Below are positions 1-11,478 of a stretch of DNA of 64,000 bases, piece by piece. Source of the DNA: Vicia villosa. Taxonomy: Eukaryota > Streptophyta > Magnoliopsida > Fabales > Fabaceae. The stretch lies in contig NC_081183.1 in NCBI RefSeq assembly GCF_029867415.1, positions 14,008,404 to 14,072,403 of the forward strand. The letters are read 5' to 3'. The notes beneath the pieces were generated by a model. That model saw only the letters and a list, made by a program, of their open reading frames with translations, did no database searches and had not been told where the DNA came from. Position numbers and translations under genes: made by a program. Position 1 is the stretch's first letter. Each line of letters opens with the position of its first letter.

Positions 1-190
1 AGACTGAGTGTTTGAGCAAGGAAATCTCTTTCTAATTTGATTGAACAAGGAGGTCCTGAGCTGTGAGTTTAGGCAAAGAAGTCTTTTTCTGGGTTAATTG
101 AGCAAGGAAGTCCTGAACCGGCGTGTTTAGGCAAGGAAATCTCTTTCAAGTGTGATTGAGCAGGAAGTCTTGGACTGGTGTGTGTAGGGG
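1..190. repeat. 57-58 bp tandem repeat, cut by the left window edge
   Basis: About three degenerate copies of a 57-58 bp unit follow each other, each containing a TTGARCAAGGARGTC-like core (starts near 41, 98 and 156) and a TTTAGGCAARGAAATC-like second half. The array runs off the left edge, so its full length is unknown. It lies upstream of an LTR-like segment and may be part of the LTR of Tat-G, but no second copy is in the window to prove it. Confidence 0.7.
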
Positions 191-445
191 ACTGGACTAC
201 TCTCGTTATAGAGGAACCCGGATAATTTCTATGTGTGATTTACTTATTTCTTTTTCACTTTAAATTATTCTGCTACTGATTACTCTTGTTGAGAATTTGA
301 ACTTGGTCAGATTCAGAAGCTGTTGTTCTTAAAAGCAAAAGTTTATCAGATACACAATTCAACCCCCATTCTTGTGTATTTTTTATCACCTTCATAGTGA
401 TGTCCCCCATGCGACATCCACATATAACGGTGGTTTCCTCAAGAG
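191..445. other. Gene-free stretch upstream of Tat-G
   Basis: No coding frame or RNA gene is visible. The sequence directly precedes the tandem Tat-G unit and is probably more of the same LTR. It has no counterpart before the second unit, which begins abruptly at 3245. Confidence 0.5.
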
Positions 446-736
446 TTTTCCTAAACCCGGGGCTCAAATTCCCCCCATAAATACCTCTCCCCTAATGGAA
501 GAAGGAAAGATCTAAACTCATGTATATCACACCTTACATACTCTAAAGCATATAAACAGAGCCTCTCACCTCACAAGAGCATGTCATCTAAACTACCATA
601 AACACCATAATCCATGGCTTCTAGCCACTATGGGTAAGCTCTAACCACCAAACATCGTAATATACCTACAAAGGCCTCTGAGTGCCTCTGCCCTTGCAGA
701 GGTAACTTATACACTTGTACTTTTTTACTAGTACAT

Positions 737-754
737 TGGCGCCCACCGTGGGGC
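737..754 (+). promoter_or_regulatory. Primer-binding site, tRNA-Lys type (Tat-G copy 1)
   Basis: TGGCGCCCACCGTGGGGC directly follows the LTR end and is complementary to the 3' end of plant tRNA-Lys(CUU) including CCA, as I remember that tRNA. It would prime minus-strand cDNA. Confidence 0.7.
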
Positions 755-844
755 CCCGGTAAAACTAACATGGGCTACATCTCCTTCATCACAATCACCA
801 TACCCTTTATCATCCTCCACTCTTATACCTAACCTTTCACAACC

Positions 845-1893
845 ATGGTTAATAGGAAGGCTACATACCATGCGTCAGAGTATACCAGTGGTAACAGTGA
901 TCCCAACGCCCTAGTAGAGATGTTCGCTACCATAGAAGAATTAAGGCGATAAAATCAGACACTTGAGGACAAAGTCTACAACATCAAACAATGCTGACAA
1001 GAACCAATCCCACTGAGGAGATGGAACTGCTGGATTCCTAAATGCTCTTGGTTAAGATATGGGACGCGCCCGTCTTTGAAGGATTCAAACCCTCATCTCT
1101 GGCCAAGTTTGATGGGCGTAGTGATCACTATAAGCATGTTGACTCCGTCAACTCACAAATAGCTATCATTGAGGCCCTTGACTCCATGAAGTGCAAATTA
1201 TTGTTAGGCACCTTCAGAGACGCCGCTCTTTGATGGTATATGGATCTACCTCGTGCCTCCATTTCCATCTATCAAAAGATGGAAAAGAAACTTGTGCACC
1301 AATTCTTCGTCGGCCGTCATAGGAATATTTCCACCACCATCTTGTTCAATATACGACAAGATCCATGGGAGTCGCTAAGGGATTACCTCGCCAGATTTAA
1401 TAAAGCCACCATTAGGGCGTTCTCCCAAACCAATATATGTTTGCGGTAGAATTCTAAAATGGACTCAAGGCAGAACACTTCTACGAATCTCTCTCTTAGA
1501 AACCATAATTTTCATTGGCAAAAGTGGTCACCAAAGAAGAACGTTACACGAAGGGAGAGGAAAGTAACATCGAGAAGAAGGTGCGATATGCCAAGGAACT
1601 TGTTCCCAACACCAAAGGTTCGCACCATCAGAGGAAGAGCAACTATACCTCTCCATTAAAGACAAAACTGCATTCAAGGGGATATGAAAGACCTCAGAGA
1701 GCTTCACGCCTCTGAACACTAGCTGTGAACAAATCTAGCGCGGGGTTCTTGACCTGGACAACATCCCCACGCCTCCAACTCTGAAGGAAGATGTAATGGG
1801 TCCTGAACCAGAAAGATGATGCAAATTCCATATAGTCAAGGGACACCATGCTAAGGATTGTTACCAACTCAAGAAAGAAATCAAGAGGTTGAT
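845..1893 (+). pseudogene. Broken gag of Tat-G copy 1
   Basis: An ATG at 845 opens a frame reading MVNRKATYHASEY that soon meets a stop near 937. Gag-like sequence then continues through several frames: SSLAKFDGRSDHYKHV (1042-1233), then LFNIRQDPWESLRDYLARF (1240-1449), then a degenerate zinc-knuckle-like stretch ending in KGHHAKDCYQLKKEI near 1880. This is the order of a plant Ty3/gypsy gag (retrotransposon gag domain, then a knuckle). At least two stops and two frame changes make it non-functional. The homologous stretch in copy 2 is broken at different places, so the damage arose after the duplication or in separate lineages. No protease follows. Confidence 0.7.
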
Positions 1894-2771
1894 CCAGGAG
1901 GAACCTAAAGAAATATGTGAAGGGAGACTCTTCTTAGGTGTCAGATGAACGTGTGTGAACCGTAAATGCACAGTTGTGTCAAGTAGTAAAAAGAATCGAA
2001 CCCACAAAATCAGGGGACCCCAACCAATAATTATTAAAATGGAATGTCTTAGGCCCATATATTTGAGATATGTATTTGATAACAAGAGGATAATGGTATG
2101 GGACATCTCTAGGCAATGCCTAAAGCCTTCCCTAGCCCCAGTGAACCTCCTAACCCGACGAAAGAAAGATCTGATACAACTTACTCATCGAAGCCCCATT
2201 GGAGTGGAACCAAGTGAACCTCCTATCCAACAAATGTAAGTCCATCAAACCCATGGCCTCAATGAAATCCCTAAACGCAAGAAACTCAACCAAACGTGAC
2301 ACATGAATTTCCTTACCCACTCCTTTCCTTTTTGTGGGCCTAAAATTGCATTAGATTCGCATAAGACTCACCATAAACACAATGAAACTGCTTACACTCA
2401 AGAATTAGGTGATACCACATCTCCCTTTCCCCCTTCAGGGAGCACATAACATAAACATTCACCACAAAGCATGGACGATTACACATACCCCATTTAAGGA
2501 AATCTCTTAGCTTATTTACACAAAAAAGAAGATAACCTTATCTTTCACATTACACCAAATGGAAAACAAGCCCCCACTAGCACCCTCATCTGGACAAAAA
2601 CTCCAGTTACAGAAAGAACCCCCTACAGGAAATCACACAACGACTCCTTTACCGGACTTAACTTGACCTCTTGAATAGCTATGAAATTAAGATGGAGATC
2701 CTAAACCAACTCCCTCACCTTTCTCTTATTAATACTAACTCATAAACCTTTAATATTAACGGAGTCGATAA

Positions 2772-3125
2772 TCATTGGAACCCAACCGACTCCCTAAGAT
2801 ACTTAGCTTGAATGTCTCTCAACTCCATCCAGACCACTCTCCGAATTCCCAAACTATCAGATCTCTTAGAAGAAAATTCTACCTCTTTAGATCTAGCTAA
2901 GACCTGAGAAACTTCCAAGTAGTATGGAATCGACCCTAAAATACCACTAAAAGTCATAATAGGAAAAATCGATGAAATCACTAGATAAACAGGAGAATAA
3001 GCTGACTGAGTGTGTCCCACTACTACTGAAATAATCAATCCTACAACTGGGTCATCAATAGACACCACATTATTGGGCATAAATGTTTTAGGGGATAGTT
3101 GGATTTGCTTACTTGGATCCGACAT
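2772..3125 (-). CDS. 117-codon antisense ORF of Tat-G copy 1
   Basis: This ORF runs opposite to gag and starts MSDPSKQIQLSPK. It has the same start, stop and length as the ORF at 7643-7996. By eye, 23 of 117 residues differ between the two, mostly conservative in the hydrophobic centre (VVGLIISVVVGHTQSA). Some Tat-lineage elements are reported to carry an antisense ORF near their 3' end, and the position fits that class. I do not recognise a domain. The many amino-acid changes argue against strong purifying selection since duplication, so it may be a chance survivor or an N-terminal fragment of a longer gene. Confidence 0.4.
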   Translation of the reverse strand: MSDPSKQIQLSPKTFMPNNVVSIDDPVVGLIISVVVGHTQSAYSPVYLVISSIFPIMTFSGILGSIPYYLEVSQVLARSKEVEFSSKRSDSLGIRRVVWMELRDIQAKYLRESVGFQ

Positions 3126-3533
3126 GTAAAAAGAAAAAAAAAATCGTCACTTGTTTTCCTGTAGCAAACACATAAAAAAGATCACTTGCCTAGTCTACAA
3201 AGTAAAACTTCACGAAAGAAAAATTCAACTGAATATGCCTCTAATTCCTAAACTTGGGGCTGAAATGGCCCCTATAAATACATCTTCCCTGACGAAAAAA
3301 GGATAGATCTAAACTCATGCATATCAAACCTTACGTACTCTAAAGCATATAGACAAAGCCTCTCACCTCACAAGAGTATATCCTCCAACCTACCATAAAC
3401 ACCGCCATCCATGGATTCTCTCCGCTGTGGGTAAGCTCTAACCACCAAACATCGTAATATACCTACTAAGGCATGTGAATGTGTCTACCCTTGCAGGGGT
3501 AAATTATACACCTGTACTTTTTTACTAGTACAT

Positions 3534-3551
3534 TGGCGCCCACCGTGGGAC
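3534..3551 (+). promoter_or_regulatory. Primer-binding site, tRNA-Lys type (Tat-G copy 2)
   Basis: TGGCGCCCACCGTGGGAC differs by one base from the site at 737-754 and has the same position at the end of the LTR-like segment. Confidence 0.65.
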
Positions 3552-5160
3552 CCTGGTAAAACTAACATGGGCCACACCTCCTTCTTCACAATCACCATAC
3601 CCTCTATCATCCTCCACTCTTATACCTAAAATTTTGCAACCATGTTTAATAAGAGGGCAACGTCCCTTGCGCTAGAGGATACCAGTGGTAATAGTGATCC
3701 CAACATCCTGGCAGAGATGTTCACCACCATGGAAGAACTAAGGCGATAGAATCAGACACTGGAGGACAACGTCCACGACATCAAACCATGTGACAAGAAT
3801 CCAATCCCCGAAGAAGATGGAAATGTTGGATCCCAAATCACTCTTGGATAAGATATGGGAAGCGTCCGTCTTTGAAGGATTCAAACCCTCCTCTCTAGCC
3901 AAGTTTGATGGGCGTGGTGATCACTATGAGCATGTTGCTTCCATCAACTCACAAATGGCCATCATTGGGGCACTTGACTCCCTGAAGTGAAAACTACTGT
4001 CAGGCACCTTCAGAGACGCCACTTTTCGATGATATATGGGTCTACCCCGTGCCTCCATTGCCAACTATCAGGAGCTGGTAAAGAAACTTATGCACCAATT
4101 CTTCGTCGACCGTCACAGGAAGATTTCCACCACCATCTTGTTCAATATACGACAAGATCTACGAGAGTCGCTGAGGGATTACCTCACCTAATTTAATAAA
4201 TCCACCATTAAGAAGTTCCCCTAAACCAATATATGTTTGCGGGGGCATTCCAAAATGGACTCAAGGCAGAATACTTCTATGAGTCTGTCGCTCAGAAACC
4301 ATCACTTTCATTGGCAGAAGTGGTCACCAGAGCAGAATGTTACATGAAGGGCGAGGAAAGCAACATCAAGAAGAATGTGTGAGATGTCAAGGAGTTTGTT
4401 ACCAACACCAAAGGTTCGCACCATCAGAGGAAGATCAATTATACCTCTCCCATCAAAGACTAAACTGTATTCAAGGGGATAGGAAAGACCCCAGAGAGCT
4501 TCATGTAACACCCTTCTAAAACCCCCGCGGAAAATACAATAATAATCAGAGTAATCATACAACAAGGATGTTACAATTAATAAAATAAAGAAAACTCCAA
4601 GTCATTTGTCATGCTTTATTAGGAATAATCCAAAAATATCAAAACACATGTCCAGCACAGCGGAAACTCATTCAACAGTGTTATAAAACATCTTCAACAA
4701 AATTAACGGTACATAATCCAATAATGGCAAAACAGTGTATCACAAGTAACTCTAAGACTATCGACCCCATGTGTTACAAGATCAGAGCATGACCGACACA
4801 ACCCCACATAACCGGATAAACTCTACGAGTCATCCTCACCGATCTCTTAAACCGCTACTTCAATCTGAAATCATCAAAGTAAGGGTGAGACTAAATCATA
4901 ATTAAATAGCATTATAAATCATCAGATATAGAATTTCATAAGCAATTATCTACCCTACTTAGCATATTCAGATTAATCAATTCATACCAATCACAAGCAC
5001 AAGTCAATAGTATGCACCAATAACACAACACAATCATACCACCGGATTTCATCCTGACATGTCACAATTTATACAAAGACCATGCAGACTCTTATGCATG
5101 TGGTACCAAAATCCGTGAATCACATTCACAGGACTTCTCTCTGCAATACTGCCCTTCAAG

Positions 5161-5223
5161 TCGCTCACACCCCACATGGGCACACGACTAACCTCATCGC
5201 TCACACCCCACATGGGCACACGA
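5161..5223. repeat. Two 27-bp direct repeats, 36-bp period, in Chromo-H
   Basis: Two identical copies of a stretch containing CACACCCCACATGGGCACAC lie 36 bp apart (5161-5187 and 5197-5223). Confidence 0.8.
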
Positions 5224-5844
5224 TGACTGCTTACTAATCTCTGCACAATGGGAATTAGCCACTAACGATCCACTCATCAACTAGATCCAATGCAAATGAT
5301 TTATGAATGAATGCACACATATCACATACTTATATCATCACCGATCCGATGCTTAACATCGTCTCATTTCATCTCACCAATATCATCACAAACAAGTATG
5401 TACATGTCCATGCATCATTCAAAACAAATAAAATTATCATTATACGATCACAACAATCACCACATGATCAAAATAAATAATGTCATTACCAATAACTCAC
5501 CAAAAGCAACACCGAATGATATATTCGGTCTCAGCACCATCTACAATTATATCATATATAATTCACACCACATATAACGTTAAATCACAATTATATTATT
5601 ACAACATCACCACATTGTCACATTAACCAAATCATGTACACAATGTACAAAGCACGCCATAAACGAAATAAATCAAGATTTTCAAAATAAAATCAAGTTA
5701 TTGTTGTTTTCTTTACTTTATATTGTAGAGTATTTAATTTAAGAAACAACGTCCAAAACGGCGTCTAAAACGGACTTACGGTTCAAAAATTAGAAGCTTT
5801 TAAAGTTAGAATAGTTTTCAAAACGTGCTGCTGGAATTTGTACT

Positions 5845-5950
5845 GGAACCCGGTTCCTCCCACATGAGAACCGGTTCCTGGACTCAAAAATGCTATTTTT
5901 AACGTTCTAAAACAGTGGAACCTGGTTCCTCCCACATGGGAACCGGTTCC
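5845..5950. repeat. Paired palindromes GGAACCGGTTCC in Chromo-H
   Basis: Two 34-bp near-copies (5845-5878 and 5917-5950, 72 bp apart) each contain GGAACC...GGTTCC-type palindromes on both sides of a CTCCCACATG core. The richest form, GAACCGGTTCC, occurs in both. These may be protein-binding sites or hairpins in the LTR. Confidence 0.7.
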
Positions 5951-7642
5951 CACGAACCCAGTAGCTGAAAAACATGATTTTTAAGGCTTTTATGCATCCC
6001 AAACACATACCAACTCATACCATTACGAAATGGATCACCAATAACATCAAAATACTCCAAATACATGATTCTAATGCACAAACAACATACTACAACACCA
6101 TGTAACAATACTACATCATCAATTGTAGTCAATTCATCAAATCATGCATGTCAGTGTTGGAATTTCATAAAACCTAACATCCCAAACAGAGATTCTAATC
6201 CCTTAATTCAATCCTATCATCATCAAAATCATAATACCATATAATTAGAGTAATCACCCCTTACCTTAGTCAAAGGTTTCTCGATTGGTCTTCTTCTTCT
6301 TTGTTCCTCTTCACGTATCAGCTTTCCAATCTCCCATCTCCCTGCTCTGTTTTTCACGTTTCTTTTTCCTTTCTCCCAATTCTTATTATTTTTATAAAAT
6401 AACCTTTAGTTAGAATAGGGCCTTTACTAATATAACACCCCCCCTCATTCCTTAACATCACTCATGGCCCAACATCATAAACCATTCTTTTCCAATTAAA
6501 TTCCACAAACCACCAATAATTCTAATTATTAATTAAATTTCCAATTAAATTAAAATTAGAAAATATGGGGTGTTACACTTCACGCCTCTGAACACTCGCT
6601 GTGAAAAGATCTGGCGCGGGGTTCTTGATCTGCGCAACATTCCCACGCCTCCAGCTCCGAAGGCAGATGTAATGGGTCCTGAACCATCAAGATAATGCAA
6701 ATTCCATATAGTCAAGGGACACCACACTAAGGATTGTTACCAACTCAAGAATGAAATCGAGAGGCTGATCAAGGAGGAACACCTCAATAAATATGTGAAG
6801 GGAGACTCTTCTTAGGTGTCAGATGATCATGTGTGAACCGCAAGTGCACAGTTGTGTCAAGTAGTAAAAATAATCAAACCCATAAGACCCCAGCCAATAA
6901 TTATTAAAATGGAATGGCTTAGGCCCCTAGAATTGAGATATGTATTTAATAACAAGAGGACAATGGTATGGGACATCTCTAGGCAATGCCTAGAGCCTTC
7001 CCTAGCCCCACTGAACCTCCTAACCTGACGAAAGAAAGATCTGATCCAACCTACTCAGCGAAGCCCCATTGGAGTGGAACCAAGTGAACCTCCTATCCCG
7101 CAAATGTAAGTCCACCAACCCCATCGCCTCAATGAAAGCCCTAAACGCAAGAAAATCAACCAAATCTGACACATGAATTTCCTGACATACTCCTTTCCTT
7201 TTCGTGGGCTTAAAATTGCATTAAATTTGCATAAGACTCACCACAAACACCCTTAAACTGCTTACACTTAAGAATTAAGTGATACCATATCTCCCTTTCC
7301 CCCTTCAGGGAGCACATAACATAAACATTCACCACAAAGCATGGACGATTACACATACCCCATTTAAGGAAATCCCTTAGATTATTTACACAAAAAAGAA
7401 GATAACCTTATCTTTCACATTACACCAAATAGAAAATAAGCCCCCACTAGCACCCTCATCTGGACAAAAACTCCAGTCACAGAAAGAACTCCCCTACAGA
7501 CTATGACACAACGATTCCCCTACCAAACTTAACTTGACCTCTGGAATAGCTATGAAATTAAGATGGAGATCCTCAACCAACTCCCTCACCTTTCTCTTCT
7601 TAATATTAGCTCATAAACCCTTAATATTAAAGGAGTCAATAA

Positions 7643-7996
7643 TCATTGGAACACAACCGACTCCCTAAGAGACTTAGCTTGAATGTCTCTCGACTCCATC
7701 CAGACCAATCTCCGAATCTCCAAACTATCAGATCTCTTAAAAGAAAATTCTACCTCTTTAGATCTATCTAGGACCTGAGAAACATCTAAGTAGTATGGAA
7801 TCGACCATAAAATACCACTAAAACTCATAACGGGAAAACTCGACGAAACCACTGGATGAACAGGAGAAAAAGCTGACTGAGTGTGTCCCACTACTACCGA
7901 AACAATCAATCCTACAACTAGGTCATCAATAGACACCACATCATTAGACATGTAATTTTTAGGAGATAGTTGGATATGCTTACTTGGATCTGACAT
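7643..7996 (-). CDS. 117-codon antisense ORF of Tat-G copy 2
   Basis: This is the partner of the ORF at 2772-3125, with the same start (MSDPSKHIQLSPK), stop and length. The frame is open further upstream to 8098, but the start shared with copy 1 is the ATG at 7996. The central VVGLIVSVVVGHTQSA and the end ESRDIQAKSLRESVVFQ are conserved with copy 1. No domain is recognised and no signal peptide or zinc ligand set is obvious. It lies downstream of and opposite to gag, where some Tat elements are reported to carry an antisense gene. Confidence 0.4.
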   Translation of the reverse strand: MSDPSKHIQLSPKNYMSNDVVSIDDLVVGLIVSVVVGHTQSAFSPVHPVVSSSFPVMSFSGILWSIPYYLDVSQVLDRSKEVEFSFKRSDSLEIRRLVWMESRDIQAKSLRESVVFQ

Positions 7997-8113
7997 GTAA
8001 AAAGAAAAAATGGTCGTCACTTGTTTTCCTACAACAAACACTATAAAAAGATCACTTGCCCAGTCTACAAAGTAAAACTTCACCAAAGAAAAATTCAACT
8101 GAATATGCCTCTA

Positions 8114-8884
8114 ATTTCTCTGAAAAAATCTATTCAATCAAAGAATACTAAAATAGAATGGAGTTGAGAAAACATGTGCCATATCTAAAGAGGAAAACTT
8201 CTCCATCAGGGTTTTTTATCATTAAAAAGATTTATTAGGTTATTTAGATGAATATTTATCACAATACCTTGTTATAATAAAGTAATATCACACACTTGTT
8301 TACTTTTTTCTAAAGCATAAAGCGCATCATCCTTATCATAATTAATAGATGAAACTTAAATCCTACAATTTTTCTTTCAAACAAACTTAAACCCTAATAT
8401 TTTAGAATATATCAAGATAAATCTTGTGAGTTCTAACAACTTCTATCCCTAAGAACAAAATGTCAATCTCCACTTTAATTCAAAAGTGTCTAGGTCAAAC
8501 TCCAACGTCACTTATTCCATGCACAATCTAGTCGAAAATTCAAGTGCTAAATTAGCCACACAAAAACAATAATGTATCTTGTTTTCATTGGCTCTTAATA
8601 AAGTGATTTTTGGACTAGAATAATTTCTCCCCCTTTATCTTTCTTTCTATTGGTTTCTCTCTTCATATTTGATTGATAGTATATATATTTTGTTTGATAT
8701 TAAATATACTTTTTTTAACGATTTTCAATGTCAAATCAAATGGTGTTAATTTTTCAATGACCAATATTGTTTTCCAATACTTTATTGGTTGCCAAAGAAT
8801 AAAGCCACCTATCTACAAGAACAATGAAGAAACATCAAAATTTATACTAGTACTTCCTTTATTGAAAAATAAATAAATTTGATA
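8114..8884. other. AT-rich gene-free stretch
   Basis: No credible coding frame, RNA gene or clear repeat is visible. It may be further decayed element sequence or original spacer. Confidence 0.5.
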
Positions 8885-9224
8885 CTTCTTCCATTATATA
8901 ATTCTTGACACAAAATTATTAGTGTCACTATAAAAAATTAAATGTATTTATAAATAAAAATAATTTAGTAGTAACTATATACAATAATTATACAATCAAC
9001 TTTTTTTTAAAAAAAATAAAATATATTATAAAGTCTTTGTAAATAGGAATAAATGAAGTCTTAATCAATGTATATTTAGAATAGAATATTTCTATTTTAT
9101 CCTCTCAAAATAAGGATATACTAGAAAGAAAGAAAAACATTAATTTGACATTGAAATCAAAAACATATCAATGGTTTTGAAATAAAAATGAAAGGCTATA
9201 GTAAGAGATATGTAATGGAGGGAG
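8885..9224. mobile_element. Stowaway-like MITE, about 340 bp
   Basis: The left end CTTCTTCCATTATAT and the reverse complement of the right end, CTCCCTCCATTACAT, match at 12 of 15 positions. They resemble the CTCCCTCC termini of plant Stowaway MITEs. A TA precedes the left end and another TA lies two bases beyond the right end, consistent with a TA target duplication blurred by mutation. The interior is AT-rich and non-coding, as expected. Confidence 0.5.
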
Positions 9225-9816
9225 AATATATGTATATGCATCAATCTTTCTATTATATGTGTATATCTTTCACAACTAATTGATTGGTGGTCCAAATTGA
9301 CAATCCTCAATTTTATTTCTAATATTATTATATTCCTTTTTCTAGTTTATCTCTCTAGAACCTATTTATAATTCTCATTAACACGTAGTAGGATAAATGA
9401 TGCAATTGCAAGAACAAAATTTAGAGTTTACTTCATTGAAATACCACAAAAGATGTGCTTCATTCCGGCAAAAGCAAAAGCCAACATTGAAGGAGTCCCC
9501 ACATGTTAATACACATGTTTTCTAAATACTATGATATACTATGTTAAGCAATTTTGGGCTAACATGAAATCGAATGTGGCCGCAAAAGTCTGAAAGTCAT
9601 CACAACATTGGGAATAACTAGTTCAGAGAGCAACAAAGTAAATCAGGATGCTATTAGAAGGACTAGTTGCCGTTGCCATAATAAGTGAGTCAAGTCCATC
9701 AAATTTCATGACAAAACTTTCACCTTAGCATTACAATAAATAACACTTTTTATAGTAAAATCTTCACTGTGTACAATAAGGCGCCTTTATTTTTTATAGA
9801 TTTTATGTCGACTATG
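9225..9816. other. Gene-free stretch
   Basis: No supported gene or element is seen; only short chance ORFs in AT-rich sequence. Confidence 0.5.
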
Positions 9817-11189
9817 TTATCTCGGTATTTTAGATTTACCGAGATAAATACTCTTTATATTTTTTATTTCCTCAGTGTCTACCTAATTCAGTTTTTGAGC
9901 CCTAACGAAAGAACACTACTTCTCCAGTCAACGGAAGAACACTTCTTCTCCAAGGAGTCATAGCGAACGAAAAAAATCTCTCACCATTAATCTAAAACCT
10001 CTTCCTCACGGTATGTTATTGTTGTTGTTATTCTCCATTATTGGTGTTCTTCTTCTTCTTGTTCCCCATTACTGTTATTCTTGTTGTTCTTGTTCTCCAT
10101 TACTCTTGTTCTTCTTGTTGTTGTTGTTGTTCTCCATTACTATTATTCTTATGGTTATTGTGTTTCATTACTGTTGTTCTTATTGTTCTCCATTACTGTT
10201 GTTGTTGTTGAGCAGCTTTATTTTATGGATCGTAGTTGGGCTTCACGATATCTATTTCTTATTCAAATTTTGTGACAATAACTTTGGGTTGTTTTAGGCT
10301 TTGGTTTTGGTGTTTTGGATGGTTATACAAATGCCAGTTTTTATAAGAAATCTTGGTTAACGTACAAACTGCATTGAAGACTATGCATCTGATAGACAAC
10401 AAGAAGGAATATGGGAAAGACAACAAGATAATTTATTGTAAGTTATAATTTCTATGTTTTAGATTTTGTGTATGAAGCATTAGTGTGCCATTAACATTTC
10501 ATTTATTTTTGTTTTCTTGCAATTATGTTTTGGTTTTATTCAAATTTAGTAGCATAAAACCATAGAATGAAAGGTGATAGATTAGTGTGTACGAGAAAGG
10601 AGTTCTTGAATTCCTTGAAACCGTAGAATGAAATCCCTAAATTAGTTGTAATCTTAAGTTGACAGATAAGAAACCATCGAATAAAACTTTCATTAAATAC
10701 ACTTACAAAAACGTCTTTTTTTGTTAATCATAACTAAATCCTCTACCTGAGAGAAAGTTTGACCAAGTGTAATTTGCTTGATCATCATCATCAAAATCGA
10801 TGATAAATGACATTTTCACCCTTTTTCTTCTTGATCTCCTCTTCATAGGAGCTCTCCTGGGTCTCAAAGATTAGGTAGCCGGGCCTTTTTCAATGACTTG
10901 GACCTCTACTGATGTTATTATTGTTCTTGTTGTTCTCAATTATTGTTGTTCTTGTTATCTCGGTTCTTTAAAACACCGATGGTTAATATTGGGTGCGTCA
11001 TCCAGTTCTGAAAAATAATAAAAATGCTTCCGTAGCCGAGGTCAAACACACTTCGCGTATGACATTAGATGTGTTTTTTGTAGTAGTGTAGTAGAAAAAA
11101 CGAGGTATAATGTCAAGGCGCGCCATATTTTATTTTTTAAAAAAAATAATAAAAACAACATATTTCCTCGGTTTTTAAAATAACCGAGG
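9817..11189. mobile_element. CACTA-like DNA transposon remnant(s)
   Basis: Perfect hairpins with CTCGG/CCGAG stems occur at 9817-9847 (11-bp arms, TTATCTCGGTA) and 11166-11189 (8-bp arms, CCTCGGTT), with degenerate relatives near 10955 and 11030. TTTTTTGTAGTAGTG at 11074-11088 reads CACTACTACAAAAAA on the other strand, the form of a CACTA (En/Spm) terminus. Repeated subterminal hairpins are typical of that superfamily. I could not find a matching opposite terminus or transposase, so the boundaries are approximate and this may be parts of two elements. Confidence 0.4.
10011..10212. repeat. Low-complexity (GTT/CTT)n tract
   Basis: Imperfect trinucleotide repeats rich in GTT and CTT, with a recurring TTCTCCATTACT phrase. 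The long hydrophobic reading frames across it are a by-product of the repeat. Confidence 0.8.
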
Positions 11190-11478
11190 GGAAAAATAAT
11201 TCAGAACACGTTTCGAATCTCTACTATTGCAGCTTATGTTTTTATTTCTTTGTAAGTGTAAACTAAATGATCTATCCATTTGGTTTACTTAATAACTGAA
11301 GAATAAAATAATCAGATATTACTATAAAATCACTTGTTAAACAGATTTTACCCTAAACCTAACTTATATGTAGTCGTCCCAAACTTATATGCATCATTCT
11401 TGTGGGAAGAATTGCCAGACATAAAAAATCTTCAGTGTTCTTCAATCTTGAACAAAACCTTTTTTCTGCCCTTACAAT
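11190..11478. other. Left flank of Ath-A, gene-free
   Basis: No coding signal. Its last five bases, ACAAT (11474-11478), would be the target duplication of Ath-A; the partner copy lies beyond the right window edge. Confidence 0.5.

Larger units (their letters stand above)
446..3244 (+). mobile_element. Tat-G copy 1: LTR end, primer site, gag remnant and antisense ORF
   Basis: This is the first of two directly repeated, diverged units of nearly equal length (2799 bp here; about 2790 bp in copy 2 once its nested solo LTR is removed). Order: the end of an LTR with a TATA-like ATAAATA near 476, a primer-binding site at 737, a broken gag, non-coding DNA, then an ORF on the opposite strand. No protease, reverse transcriptase or integrase is seen. 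The unit ends at the sequence GCCTCTAATT, where copy 2 begins with another LTR end rather than a full LTR. The layout resembles a Tat-lineage Ty3/gypsy element; the lineage name is an inference from gag character and the antisense ORF. Confidence 0.65.
4504..6577 (-). mobile_element. Chromo-H: 2074-bp solo LTR
   Basis: The segment begins TGTAACACCC and ends GGGTGTTACA, the inverted termini usual for chromovirus (Ty3/gypsy) LTRs, and is flanked by a perfect 5-bp target duplication, CTTCA (4499-4503 and 6578-6582). No internal region or second LTR is present, so it is a solo LTR left by recombination between two LTRs. Orientation is taken from the motif ATGCATGTGGTACC near 5093, which lies in the same sense in the minus-strand Chromo-E LTRs. 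It contains two short direct-repeat pairs, listed separately. Confidence 0.85.
3642..6815 (+). pseudogene. Broken gag of Tat-G copy 2, interrupted by Chromo-H
   Basis: Gag-like coding resumes here with an ATG at 3642 (MFNKRATSLALEDTS). It runs with stops and frame changes through SSLAKFDGRGDHYEHV (3790-3990) to about 4498, and continues at 6583 after the nested solo LTR. The knuckle-like end KGHHTKDCYQLKNEIE falls near 6720-6760. The longest open piece is 66 codons, so no product is expected. The copy helps to date events: gag was already degenerate in both units, while the solo LTR still has a perfect target duplication. Confidence 0.65.
3245..8113 (+). mobile_element. Tat-G copy 2, split by a solo LTR
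   Basis: The second direct copy of the Tat-G unit begins at TCCTAAACTTGGGG, with a TATA-like CTATAAATA near 3270 and a primer site at 3534. It repeats gag and the antisense ORF in the same order. Chromo-H (4504-6577) sits inside gag with a CTTCA target duplication. After 8113 it no longer matches the sequence following copy 1. Many base differences from copy 1 (roughly one in seven by eye across the LTR end) show that the duplication or the two insertions are old. Confidence 0.65.

Noticed and set aside
10013..10297. Hydrophobic 94-codon frame suggesting a membrane protein
   Set aside because: It is a translation of the GTT/CTT low-complexity tract.
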